Below, one piece after another: positions 8,977 through 17,247 of a stretch of 64,000 bases of DNA (position 1 is its first letter; each line of letters begins with the position of its first letter). The stretch lies in the NCBI GenBank assembly GCA_964570285.1, contig CAZMXP010000010.1, forward strand, positions 1 to 64,000, given 5' to 3'. Below the pieces are notes generated by a model. That model was given only the letters and a program-made list of their open reading frames with translations, had not been told where the DNA came from and made no database searches. The position numbers and the translations under genes are program-made. The stretch comes from CAZMXP01 sp964570285 (GTDB lineage Bacteria > Planctomycetota > PLA2).

Positions 8977-10260
8977 ATGACGAAAGCGCGCAAGACCTAC
9001 ACCGAGCGCTGCACCTTCTGCGGGAAGTCGCGGCACATGGTGGACTCCCTCGTCGCCGGCCCGCCCGACGTCTACATCTGCAACGAGTGCATCGACCTGT
9101 GCAACACGATCCTCCTCGAGGAGAACCGCAAGGGGGGGGCGCGGGGGCCCGCGGCGATCGGCGGGGGCCTGCAGATCCGGCGTCCGCGGGAGATCCACGA
9201 GTTCCTGGACCAGTACGTGATCGGGCAGGAGCGCGCGAAGAAGACGCTCGCGGTCGCGGTCTGGAACCACTACCGGCGCGTCATGACGAGCTTCAAGTCC
9301 GAGGACGTCGAGCTCGAGAAGTCCAACATCCTGCTCGTCGGGCCCACGGGCTCCGGCAAGACGCTGCTCGCCCGGAGCCTCGCGCGCCTGCTCGACGTCC
9401 CCTTCGCGATCGCGGACGCGACGACGCTCACCGAGGCGGGCTACGTCGGCGAGGACGTCGAGAACGTGCTGCTGCGGCTGCTGCAGGCGGCCGAGTTCGA
9501 CCGCGAACGCGCCGAGCGGGGCATCGTCTACATCGACGAGATCGACAAGATCGCCAAGACGCAGAACAACGTCAGCATCACGCGCGACGTCTCCGGCGAG
9601 GGGGTCCAGCAGGCGCTGCTGAAGATCCTCGAGGGCACGCTCGCGAACATCCCGCCGCAGGGGGGGCGAAAGCACCCCGAGCAGCAGTACCTGCAGCTCG
9701 ACACGACGCGGATCCTCTTCATCTGCGGCGGCACGTTCAGCGGCATCGAGGAGATCATCAAGAAGCGCGTCGGCAAGCGGCGCATCGGCTTCACCGAGAC
9801 GGCGGACGGGGTCGCGGAGGAGAAGAAGGCGCTGCTCGGGCTGCTCGAGACCGAGGACCTGCTCGCCTACGGCATGATCCCCGAGTTCATCGGGCGGCTG
9901 CCCGCGGTGACGACGCTCGACCCGCTGCAGGAGGAGGAGCTCGTCCGCGTGATGGTGGAGCCGCGCAACGCGATCATCCGCCAGTACCAGAAGTATTTCG
10001 AGATGGAGGGCGCGTCGCTCGAGTTCGACGCGGAGTGCCTGCGCGAGATCGCGCGCAAGGCGCTCCAGCGCGCCACGGGCGTGCGCGCGATCCGCTCGCT
10101 CGTCGAGGAGTTCGTCCGCGACCTGCTCTACGAGTTGCCCGAGAAGAAGGACGTCGCGCGGTACGTCATCACCGCCCGCGCCTTCCGCGGCGAGGAGCCC
10201 GTCAAATGCCTGCTCCGGACCGATCCGCAGGCGAAGCCGCAGCGCCGCGAGCCGGCGTAG
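8977..10260 (+). CDS. clpX: ClpX, AAA+ unfoldase of the ClpXP protease
   Basis: 427 residues. An N-terminal C4 zinc finger uses Cys12, Cys15, Cys35 and Cys38 (CTFCGKS ... YICNECIDLC). The AAA+ core follows with Walker A GPTGSGKT (122-129) and Walker B VYIDEIDK (184-191). A glycine-rich insert at about residues 54-64 is encoded by a paired poly-G run. ClpX recognises tagged substrates, unfolds them and feeds ClpP. It sits 28 bases after clpP; its last 55 bases overlap the likely start of rlmN in another frame. Confidence 0.97.
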   Translation: MTKARKTYTERCTFCGKSRHMVDSLVAGPPDVYICNECIDLCNTILLEENRKGGARGPAAIGGGLQIRRPREIHEFLDQYVIGQERAKKTLAVAVWNHYRRVMTSFKSEDVELEKSNILLVGPTGSGKTLLARSLARLLDVPFAIADATTLTEAGYVGEDVENVLLRLLQAAEFDRERAERGIVYIDEIDKIAKTQNNVSITRDVSGEGVQQALLKILEGTLANIPPQGGRKHPEQQYLQLDTTRILFICGGTFSGIEEIIKKRVGKRRIGFTETADGVAEEKKALLGLLETEDLLAYGMIPEFIGRLPAVTTLDPLQEEELVRVMVEPRNAIIRQYQKYFEMEGASLEFDAECLREIARKALQRATGVRAIRSLVEEFVRDLLYELPEKKDVARYVITARAFRGEEPVKCLLRTDPQAKPQRREPA

Positions 10261-11288
10261 GCGAGAGCCTCTGCGGCCTCGACCCCGCCGCGACCGCGAC
10301 GCTCCTCGCCGGGGAGGGCGAGCCCCCCTACCGCGCGCGCCAGCTCTTCGCGTGGGTCCACGCCCGCGGCGCGACCGGCTACGCGGCCATGACCGACCTC
10401 GCCGCGCGCACGCGCGACGCCCTCGCCGCGCGCCTCCCGGTGCGCTGCACCGCGATTGCCGCGACGCACCCCGGCGGCGACGGCACGACGAAGCTGCTCG
10501 TCGGCCTCGCCGACGGCGAGAGCGTCGAGTGCGTGCTCATCCCCGAGAACGAGCGCCGGACCGCCTGCATCTCGACGCAGGTCGGCTGCGGCGTCGGCTG
10601 CATCTTCTGCGCGAGCGGCGCCGACGGGGTCGTGCGCAACCTCACCGCGGCGGAGATCGTCGAGCAGGCCTACTGGCTGCGCGGCCTCGCGGGCGAACGC
10701 CTCACGAACCTCGTCGTGATGGGCATGGGGGAGCCGCTGCACAACGTGGGCGCGCTGCTCGACGCGCTCGCGATCCTCCAGGATCCGCAGGGCATGGACC
10801 TCGGCGCGCGGCGCATCACGCTCTCCACGAGCGGACCGGAGCGCGGCTTCGAGCAGTTGCTCGCGGCGGCGCCGCGCATCAACCTGGCCCTCTCGCTCCA
10901 CGCGGCGACAGACGGCCTCCGGCGCCGGCTCGTCCCGCGCGGCGGAACCGCTTCCGTCGAGGGGATCCGCGCGATGGCGCGCCGCTGGTTCGAGTCGACG
11001 GGCCGCGACGTCACCTTCGAGTACGTGCTGCTCGGCGGCATCAACGACCGCGACGAGGACGCCCTCGCCCTCGCGGCGCTCTGCGGCCGCCACACCAACG
11101 TCAACCTGATCCCGATGAACCCCGTCCCCTTCGCCCCCGCGCTGCGGGCCCCCGACCCCCTCCAGACCGACCGCTTCGCGGACCACCTCCGCCGGCGCGG
11201 CATCGTCGTCCACCAGCGCCGCCAGCGCGGCGACGACGTCGCCGCCGCCTGCGGCCAGCTCCGCCGGGCCAGGAACCCGTCGGGGTAG
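10206..11288 (+). CDS. rlmN: Radical SAM methyltransferase RlmN (23S rRNA A2503 / tRNA A37)
   Basis: About 360 residues. The radical-SAM cluster motif CX3CX2C is Cys128, Cys132 and Cys135 (CGVGCIFC). The two cysteines used in the methyl-transfer mechanism appear as Cys121 (TACISTQ) and Cys349 near the C-terminus. The GEPLHN motif is also present (MGMGEPLHN). The enzyme makes 2-methyladenosine in rRNA and tRNA. The ATG at 10206 overlaps clpX by 55 bases; no usable in-frame start is seen between there and the conserved domain, so the overlap is probably real. The final codons (RNPSG) lie inside the first arm of a palindromic repeat cluster. Confidence 0.92.
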   Translation: MPAPDRSAGEAAAPRAGVGESLCGLDPAATATLLAGEGEPPYRARQLFAWVHARGATGYAAMTDLAARTRDALAARLPVRCTAIAATHPGGDGTTKLLVGLADGESVECVLIPENERRTACISTQVGCGVGCIFCASGADGVVRNLTAAEIVEQAYWLRGLAGERLTNLVVMGMGEPLHNVGALLDALAILQDPQGMDLGARRITLSTSGPERGFEQLLAAAPRINLALSLHAATDGLRRRLVPRGGTASVEGIRAMARRWFESTGRDVTFEYVLLGGINDRDEDALALAALCGRHTNVNLIPMNPVPFAPALRAPDPLQTDRFADHLRRRGIVVHQRRQRGDDVAAACGQLRRARNPSG

Positions 11289-11428
11289 CGGCTTCGGACG
11301 AGGTTGAGCCCCTTGGCCGACGGGTTCCCGGCCTTAAGCTCCGGGTTTCGGGCCATCCCCCCAACGGGAACCCGTCGGCCCGCGGCTCGCGCATGGTCCG
11401 GGGTCATTACCCCGACGGGTTCCCGGGT
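11272..11428. repeat. Four-fold inverted repeat between rlmN and gatC
   Basis: The core GGAACCCGTCGG or its complement occurs four times in alternating orientation, near 11274, 11318, 11366 and 11412. The outer pair extends to GGAACCCGTCGGGGTA / TACCCCGACGGGTTCC. The units can pair as two adjacent hairpins or as one nested structure. The first arm contains the rlmN stop codon. It may act as a terminator or as a REP-like element; I saw no other copies in this window. Confidence 0.8.
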
Positions 11429-11430
11429 GG

Positions 11431-11436
11431 TACAAA
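11431..11436 (+). promoter_or_regulatory. Possible -10 box for the gatCAB operon
   Basis: TACAAA ends seven bases before the gatC ATG. It follows the palindrome cluster directly and gatC lacks a Shine-Dalgarno, so a leaderless transcript is plausible. The -35 region overlaps the last palindrome arm and is not recognisable. Confidence 0.3.
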
Positions 11437-11443
11437 CGCGGCC

Positions 11444-11764
11444 ATGGCCATCGACCGTGAGGAGGTGCTGCGGATCGCGCGGCTCGCCCGGCTGCACATC
11501 GATCCGGGCGAGGCGGACGCGCTGGCGCAGGATCTCGGCCGCATCGTGACGCATATCGACGCGCTGCGCGAGGTCGAGATCCCGCCGGAGGTCGACGCGC
11601 TCACCTATTTCGGCGCCGACGTCGTCCGCGACGACCGCGCGGGAGCCTGCCTCGCCGCGCCGGAGGCGCTCGCGAACGCGCCGCGGGGCGAGGCGGGCTA
11701 CTTCCTCGTGCCGAAGGTCGTCGACAAGGAGGGCGAGGCCGGGGGGGCGGGGGGGGGTGCGTGA
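11444..11764 (+). CDS. gatC: Asp-tRNA(Asn)/Glu-tRNA(Gln) amidotransferase subunit C
   Basis: 106 residues. The typical GatC start is visible (REEVLRIARLARLHI ... LGRIVTHIDALREV), and a C-terminal segment with GYFLVPKVVDKE ends the conserved part. GatC stabilises the GatAB complex that amidates mischarged tRNA. The C-terminus ends in a Gly/Ala tail (from about residue 99) encoded by a paired poly-G run, which is not part of the family core. Its TGA overlaps the GTG start of gatA. Confidence 0.92.
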   Translation: MAIDREEVLRIARLARLHIDPGEADALAQDLGRIVTHIDALREVEIPPEVDALTYFGADVVRDDRAGACLAAPEALANAPRGEAGYFLVPKVVDKEGEAGGAGGGA

Positions 11765-13230
11765 CCGCGCTCCACCGGCGGAGCGCGCGCGCGCTGGCGG
11801 CCGCGGTGCGCGCCCGCGAGATCAGCGCGCTCGAGGTCTCGGACGAGCATCTCGCGCGCGCCGAAGCGTGGAACGGGCGCCTGAACGCGTTCCTGCATCT
11901 CGACCCGGACGCGGTGCGCGCCGAGGCCCGGGCGCTCGACCGCCGCCTCGCGGCGGGCGAGGAGCCGGGCCCGCTCGCCGGGGTGCCGGTCGCGATCAAG
12001 GACAACATCAGCGTCGCCGGCATGCCCACCACGTGCGCGTCGCGCATCCTCGAGCCCTACGTGGCCCCCTACGACGCCCATGTCGTCGAGCGGCTGCGCG
12101 CCGCGGGGGCGATCCCGTTCGGCAAGACCAACCTCGACGAGTTCGCGATGGGTTCCTCGACGGAGAACTCCGCCTTCGGGCCGACGCGCAACCCCCACGA
12201 CCCCGCGCACACGCCGGGCGGATCGTCGGGGGGCTCGGCGGCCGCGGTCGCGGCGGGGCTCGTTCCGCTCGCGATCGGCAGCGACACCGGCGGGTCGATC
12301 CGGCAGCCGGCCGCCTTCTGCGGCATCGTCGGCTGCAAGCCGACCTACGGTCTCGTCTCGCGCTACGGCCTCGTCGCGTTCGCCTCCAGCCTCGACCAGA
12401 TCGGCCCCTTCGCCCGGGATGTGGACGACGCGCGCCTCCTGCTCTCCGTGCTCGCGGGCCCCGACCCGCGGGACGCGACCTCGTCGTCGGACGGCGTGCT
12501 GCAGGCGAGCGCCGGGGAGCCGGGCGGGCTCTCCGGCGTGCGCATCGGCGTGCCGGAGGAGTGTTTCGCGGAGGGCCTCGCCCCCGAGGTGCGCGCCGCG
12601 GTCGGGGCCGCCATCGCCGCCCTCTCGCGGCTCGGCGCGGAGATCCTCGACGTGAAGCTGCCGCTGACCCGGCTCGGCATCCCCGTCTACTACATCGTCG
12701 CCCCGTCGGAGGCCTCCTCCAACCTCGCCCGCTATGACGGCGTGCGTTACGGCAGGCGCGGCCTCGGGGAGGGCGTGCACGGCCTCTTCGCGGCGACCCG
12801 CGGGGAGGGTTTTGGACCGGAGGTGAAGCGGCGGATCCTGCTCGGCACCTTCGCGCTCTCCAGCGGCTACTACGACGCCTACTACGGGCGCGCGCAGCGC
12901 GTGCGGGCGGCCATGCGGCGGGAGATCGAGGAGGTCTTCACGCGCGTCGACCTCCTCGCCTCCCCCACGACCCCCACCGTGGCCTTCCGCCTGGGCGAGA
13001 AGTCCGATGACCCCCTCGCGATGTACCTCAACGACGTGCTGACCGTGAACGCGAACCTCTGCGGCGTGCCCGCGCTGTCGCTTCCCTGCGGGCGCTCGAC
13101 GCAGGGGCTGCCGATCGGGCTGCAGCTCACCGGCCCGCGCTTCGGCGAGGGGCCGCTGCTGCGCGCCGCCCGCGCCTACGAGGCCGCGACCGGGGAGGGG
13201 CACCGCTGGCCCCCGGAGATCGATCCGTGA
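11761..13230 (+). CDS. gatA: Asp/Glu-tRNA amidotransferase subunit A (amidase)
   Basis: 489 residues. Amidase-signature enzyme that releases ammonia from glutamine for tRNA amidation. The Ser-cisSer-Lys triad is visible as Lys80 (VAIKDN), Ser155 (PGGSSGGSA) and Ser179 (DTGGSIRQPA). The GTG start at 11761 overlaps gatC by four bases (GTGA), and the gene's own TGA overlaps gatB in the same way. Coupled translation would fit the need for equal subunit amounts. The C-terminal NLCGVPALSLPCG segment is typical. Confidence 0.96.
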   Translation: MTALHRRSARALAAAVRAREISALEVSDEHLARAEAWNGRLNAFLHLDPDAVRAEARALDRRLAAGEEPGPLAGVPVAIKDNISVAGMPTTCASRILEPYVAPYDAHVVERLRAAGAIPFGKTNLDEFAMGSSTENSAFGPTRNPHDPAHTPGGSSGGSAAAVAAGLVPLAIGSDTGGSIRQPAAFCGIVGCKPTYGLVSRYGLVAFASSLDQIGPFARDVDDARLLLSVLAGPDPRDATSSSDGVLQASAGEPGGLSGVRIGVPEECFAEGLAPEVRAAVGAAIAALSRLGAEILDVKLPLTRLGIPVYYIVAPSEASSNLARYDGVRYGRRGLGEGVHGLFAATRGEGFGPEVKRRILLGTFALSSGYYDAYYGRAQRVRAAMRREIEEVFTRVDLLASPTTPTVAFRLGEKSDDPLAMYLNDVLTVNANLCGVPALSLPCGRSTQGLPIGLQLTGPRFGEGPLLRAARAYEAATGEGHRWPPEIDP

Positions 13231-14669
13231 CCTCGGCCGCGCCGGACTACCGCGTGCTGATCGGCATGGAGGTGCACCTGCAGCTCCGCACCGCGAGCAA
13301 GATGTTCTGCGGCTGCCCGGTCCGCTTCGGCGCGCCGCCCAACACGCTCGTCTGCCCCGTCTGCCTCGGGCTGCCCGGTTCGCTGCCGGTGCCCAACCGC
13401 GACGCGATGGTGCTCGCGCTTTCGCTCGCGACCGCCTTCGGGTGCGACCTCGCGGAGCGCACGAAGTTCGACCGCAAGAACTACTTCTACCCCGACCTGA
13501 CGAAGGGCTACCAGATCAGCCAGTACGACCTCCCGCTCGCGACCGGCGGCGGCGTCGAGATCGTCACGGAGTCGGGGGAAGGCAAGCGGATCCGCCTGCG
13601 CCGCCTCCACATCGAGGAAGACGTCGGGAAGAGCCTCCATGACGACGGGGCGGGCCTCTCGCGCCTCGATTTCAACCGCGCGGGCACCCCGCTCGTCGAG
13701 ATCGTGAGCGAGCCGGACATCGCGTCGCCGGAGGAGGCGCGCGCCTACCTGAACGCGCTGCGCGCCGTCGTGCAGTACCTCGACGTCAGCGACGGCAACA
13801 TGCAGGAGGGCAACCTCCGCTGCGAGCCGAACGTCAACCTGCACATCCGGCAGGGCGGGCGCACCTTCAAGACGCCGATCATCGAGGTCAAGAACCTCAA
13901 CTCCGTGCGCAACGTCGAGCGCGCGATGCAGCAGGAGGTCGGGCGCCACCTCGAGCTCTGGGCCTCCCTCGGCGAAAGGGTGGAGGACCTGCCGCGCAGC
14001 ACCCGCGGCTTCGACGACGTGCGCGACACGACCTTCGTGCTGCGCGAGAAGGAGGAGGCGCACGACTACCGCTACTTCCCCGAACCCGACATCCCCCCGA
14101 TCACGCTGGGCACGACGTGGCGCGCCGAGGCGAGCGCCCGCGTGCCGGAACTGCCCGACGCGCGGCGCCGGCGCCTTGCTTCCGCCTACGGCCTCACGGC
14201 CTACGACGCCGACCTGCTCTGCCGCGAGCGCGCCACCGCCGACCGGTTCGAGGCGGTGGTCGCCGCGGGTGCGGCGCCCAAGCCCGCCGCCAACTGGCTC
14301 CTGGCCGGAGGGACCGACATCGGAAGGCTCTCCCCCGCCCGTCTTGCGGAGTTCGTGAACCTCGTCGAGCAGGGCAAGGTGGCGCGGCAGGCCGCCGCGC
14401 GCGACCTTCTGCCGCGCATGGCCGAGTCCGACAGGCCCGCGGCCCATCTCATCGACGAACTCGGCCTCGCGCAGGTCGAGGACGCCTCGCTGCTGCGGGA
14501 GGCGGCCCGCCGCGCGATCGCCGCGCAGCCGCAGGCGGCCCGCGACGTCCGCGACGGCAAGCAGAAGGCGCTCGGCTCCCTGATGGGCCACGTGATGCGC
14601 GAGACCGGCGGCAGAGCCGACCCGCAGGCCGTAAGATCGGTGCTTCTCGATCTGCTGAAGGAGCCCTGA
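13227..14669 (+). CDS. gatB: Asp/Glu-tRNA amidotransferase subunit B
   Basis: 480 residues. The GatB catalytic cradle begins with IGMEVHLQLRTASKMFCGC. Cysteines in FCGC and LVCPVCLGLPG form the zinc site of the kinase-like domain that phosphorylates Glu/Asp-tRNA. YQISQYDLPLA and the C-terminal YqeY/tail helical domain (about 330-480) are also visible. GTG start overlapping gatA. Presence of gatCAB suggests that Gln-tRNA and/or Asn-tRNA are made by the indirect route. Its TGA overlaps the next start as TGATG. Confidence 0.96.
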   Translation: MTSAAPDYRVLIGMEVHLQLRTASKMFCGCPVRFGAPPNTLVCPVCLGLPGSLPVPNRDAMVLALSLATAFGCDLAERTKFDRKNYFYPDLTKGYQISQYDLPLATGGGVEIVTESGEGKRIRLRRLHIEEDVGKSLHDDGAGLSRLDFNRAGTPLVEIVSEPDIASPEEARAYLNALRAVVQYLDVSDGNMQEGNLRCEPNVNLHIRQGGRTFKTPIIEVKNLNSVRNVERAMQQEVGRHLELWASLGERVEDLPRSTRGFDDVRDTTFVLREKEEAHDYRYFPEPDIPPITLGTTWRAEASARVPELPDARRRRLASAYGLTAYDADLLCRERATADRFEAVVAAGAAPKPAANWLLAGGTDIGRLSPARLAEFVNLVEQGKVARQAAARDLLPRMAESDRPAAHLIDELGLAQVEDASLLREAARRAIAAQPQAARDVRDGKQKALGSLMGHVMRETGGRADPQAVRSVLLDLLKEP

Positions 14670-15988
14670 TGCCCCTCTCCCGAGCCCTCACCCTTCTGTT
14701 CCTTGCGACGCTCGCCGCGGGCGAGGAGTCCCAGATCGAATGGGTCTCGACCTGGGAGCGCGCCTTCGAGATCGCGAAGGAGCAGAACCGCCCCGTCATG
14801 CTCTGCATCAACAGCAAGGACAAGGAGTCGGCGAACGAGCGCGCCGCGCGGGAGACCTACCACGACGCCGAGTTCGTCGCGGAGTCGCGCAAGTTCGTCA
14901 TGCTCGTGCTCAGCACGCTGACCCATCGCGCGAGCGGCGTCTGCCCCCGCTTCGGCATCGTCACCTGCGAGGAGCACCTCGCCTGCTGGAAGGCGCTCGC
15001 CACGGCCCATGGCGAGCAGTTCACGTCGCCCGCGGCGAAGGGCGAGATGATCTCGCCGCAGCACGCGTGGTTCCGTCCCGACGGCACGCTGCTCCGGCGC
15101 CGCGAGTATGAGATGACGAAGACGGAGCTGCTCGACGCGATGCGCTCCGTCCTCGCGGAATTGTCGGGGGGCGCGGGGGCCGGAACGGAGGTGCCCGGAG
15201 CCCCCACCGGCCGCGATGCGCCGCTCTCGGATAAGGACCTCGCCGAGATCGAGCGCGCACGCACGGCGGCCGATCCCGAGTCGCGCGCGGCGGCCCTCGG
15301 CAACGTGCTCTCCACCGGCAAGCTCGCGGCGGTCGCGGCGCTGGTGGAGCTGCTGCACAAGGGAAAGATGGACCTCCGCTGCGCGATCCTGCGCGCCTTC
15401 GGCAAGGCGGGCGCGCTCGACGCGCGCTTCGCCGTCGAGGACGCGCTCAAGGACAAGGAGGAGCTCGTGCGCTCCTTCGCCGCGGTGGCCCTCGAGCTGA
15501 TGGGACAGAAGGAGTCGCTCGAGCCGCTGGAGAAGCGCGTCAAGATCGAGAAGGACACGACCGCGCGCAAGAACATGGTCCGGGCGATCGGGCGCTGCGG
15601 CGGCGGCGTCCCGGACGAGGGCGCCGCCAAGCTGCTGCTCAAGTCGATGGATGCGGACAAGCAGGCCTCGGTGCGCAAGCATTCCGCGATCGCGCTGCGC
15701 GCCTACGAGGGCCCCGGGGCGGCGCTCGTGCTGAAGCCGCTGGAGCAGACGGTCGTGAAGACCAAGGATCCCGAGATCCGCGGGGCGATCGTCTACACGC
15801 TCGCGTACATCGGCAACTCGGCGACGACGGTCCCGGTGCTGCAGGAGGTGATGGCGAAGCTGAACGACGACATGAGCCGCGCCTTCCTGCAGACGGCGAT
15901 CAACATCTGCAAGGGGCGCGGCGGCGACTTCGGGCGGGCGGCGTGGTGGCTCTTCGCGGAGGACCGCAACGACCCGGCGCGGCAGTAG
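14669..15988 (+). CDS. Secreted protein with thioredoxin-like and HEAT-repeat regions
   Basis: 439 residues. A signal peptide covers about residues 1-16. The segment at about 20-165 (WERAFEIAKEQNRPVMLCINSKD ... RPDGTLLRRREYEM) resembles thioredoxin-fold proteins of the UAS/DUF255 type but lacks a CxxC. From about residue 190 to the end there are helical HEAT-like repeats (AVEDALKDKEELVRSFAAVALELMG). AAGGAG at about 14658 and the TGATG overlap with gatB support this start and coupled translation. The function is not known; a periplasmic scaffold is an inference. It has no obvious link to tRNA amidation. Confidence 0.75.
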   Translation: MPLSRALTLLFLATLAAGEESQIEWVSTWERAFEIAKEQNRPVMLCINSKDKESANERAARETYHDAEFVAESRKFVMLVLSTLTHRASGVCPRFGIVTCEEHLACWKALATAHGEQFTSPAAKGEMISPQHAWFRPDGTLLRRREYEMTKTELLDAMRSVLAELSGGAGAGTEVPGAPTGRDAPLSDKDLAEIERARTAADPESRAAALGNVLSTGKLAAVAALVELLHKGKMDLRCAILRAFGKAGALDARFAVEDALKDKEELVRSFAAVALELMGQKESLEPLEKRVKIEKDTTARKNMVRAIGRCGGGVPDEGAAKLLLKSMDADKQASVRKHSAIALRAYEGPGAALVLKPLEQTVVKTKDPEIRGAIVYTLAYIGNSATTVPVLQEVMAKLNDDMSRAFLQTAINICKGRGGDFGRAAWWLFAEDRNDPARQ

Positions 15989-15991
15989 ACG

Positions 15992-17179
15992 ATGCTCCGG
16001 ATCGCCCTCCTCCTCTCGCTCCTCGCCGCGGCGGCCTCCGCGCAGGGGTGGGCCGACCGCTACCTCAAGGAGGCGGAGGAGAAGGCGCGGGCCGACGACT
16101 TCCTCGGCGCGGCGGCGATCTATGGCAAGTCCTTCGAGCGCGCGCAGGACAACGACGACCTCGAAACCGAGGCGCGGCTGGGCCGCTCGCTCCGCGCGAG
16201 TTTCGGGCGGCTCTGGAAGCGCGAGGCGGGCCCCGACGGCGCGGGGCGCGGCGGCCTGCGCGAGACCCTCTTCACGCTGATGAAGCCGCTCGACGCCGAG
16301 CGAGGCGGCGCGTGGCTCTCGGCGCATCTGCTCGCAGAGCAGTTGCTGATGCGCGCGACCTGGGCCGGGGACTTCCGCTATGTCGCGGAGGCGGCGAAGG
16401 TCCTCGAGACGCGCGCCGGCACGAAGAACCCCGGGCTCGCCGCCGGCGCCATGCTTGCGTACGCGCGCGGCATGCTCGCGCTCGAGGCAAAGCGGGATGC
16501 CGAGGCCGGCGACTCCCTGACCAGTGCCGTGGAGACGATGGTGCGGGAGGGCTGGAGCGATCTCGCCTTCTTCGCCGGCACCGAACTGGCCGCGCTCCAC
16601 GCCCGCGCGGGGAAGGAGGGCGCGGCGTCGGAGGTGATGGCGCGGATCGCTACGCTCTGCCCCGCGGATGGCGATCCGCAACTGACCGAGATCTGGGAGC
16701 GCGTCGTCAAGGCGCGCCTCGGCGGGGCGCCGGCGGCGGTGCGACGCCCCTGCGAGGCCGCGCTCGAGGCGCAGCGCAAGGCGGGCAGCACCGGGGTCCC
16801 TCCCGGGGAGGAGGGCGAGGGGGCGACCGGCGGCGCGACGGCGACGTCGCTTCTGGGCCGCCGCCTCCCCGGCCTGTCGAAGCGCAAGCCGATCATGCAG
16901 GCCCTGCGCTCCCCGGCGGGTTTCGGCCTCAAGACCGAATTCGACGACCGCTTCAAGTTCACGCAGCCCTACCTGCCGGGCGTCCGCCACCGCGGCAACC
17001 AGGGCATCTCGCTCTCGTTCTTCGGCGCCGCGGTTGCTCTCGCGAAGTTCGACCTGACCGGCAAGGAGGACGACCCGAGGAGCTATCCGCTCCCTTCGCC
17101 CTTCGAGTGCTTCTACCACCTCGCCAACGGCGAGGAGTGGCGCATCACGAAGGGGGGGGCGGTGACGGTGGAGAGGTAG
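15992..17179 (+). CDS. Secreted protein with TPR-like helices, unrecognised
   Basis: 395 residues. It starts with a signal peptide (about residues 1-18, cleavage after AAASA). A helical region rich in Ala/Glu follows that looks like degenerate TPR units (DDFLGAAAIYGKSFERAQDN at about 34-53). A low-complexity linker precedes an unrecognised C-terminal region (from about residue 290). It begins three bases after the previous gene, so both are likely one unit. Another inverted repeat (GGGGC...GCCCC, near 17193-17217) lies in the convergent gap downstream and could end transcription. Confidence 0.65.
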   Translation: MLRIALLLSLLAAAASAQGWADRYLKEAEEKARADDFLGAAAIYGKSFERAQDNDDLETEARLGRSLRASFGRLWKREAGPDGAGRGGLRETLFTLMKPLDAERGGAWLSAHLLAEQLLMRATWAGDFRYVAEAAKVLETRAGTKNPGLAAGAMLAYARGMLALEAKRDAEAGDSLTSAVETMVREGWSDLAFFAGTELAALHARAGKEGAASEVMARIATLCPADGDPQLTEIWERVVKARLGGAPAAVRRPCEAALEAQRKAGSTGVPPGEEGEGATGGATATSLLGRRLPGLSKRKPIMQALRSPAGFGLKTEFDDRFKFTQPYLPGVRHRGNQGISLSFFGAAVALAKFDLTGKEDDPRSYPLPSPFECFYHLANGEEWRITKGGAVTVER

Positions 17180-17247
17180 CCGCGGCGCGCGTCGGGGCAC
17201 GCTGCATGCCGCGCCCCTGTCCCGCTTGGCGCAAAGGCGTCGCCCGC

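Noticed and set aside
15165..15185. Frameshift at the G run in the HEAT-repeat protein
   Set aside because: The frame and codon bias continue cleanly on both sides of the run.
14201..17183. Very long open frame antisense to gatB and the two genes after it
   Set aside because: GC-rich genes give long open frames on the other strand. This one has no conserved motif, while the plus strand encodes clear families.
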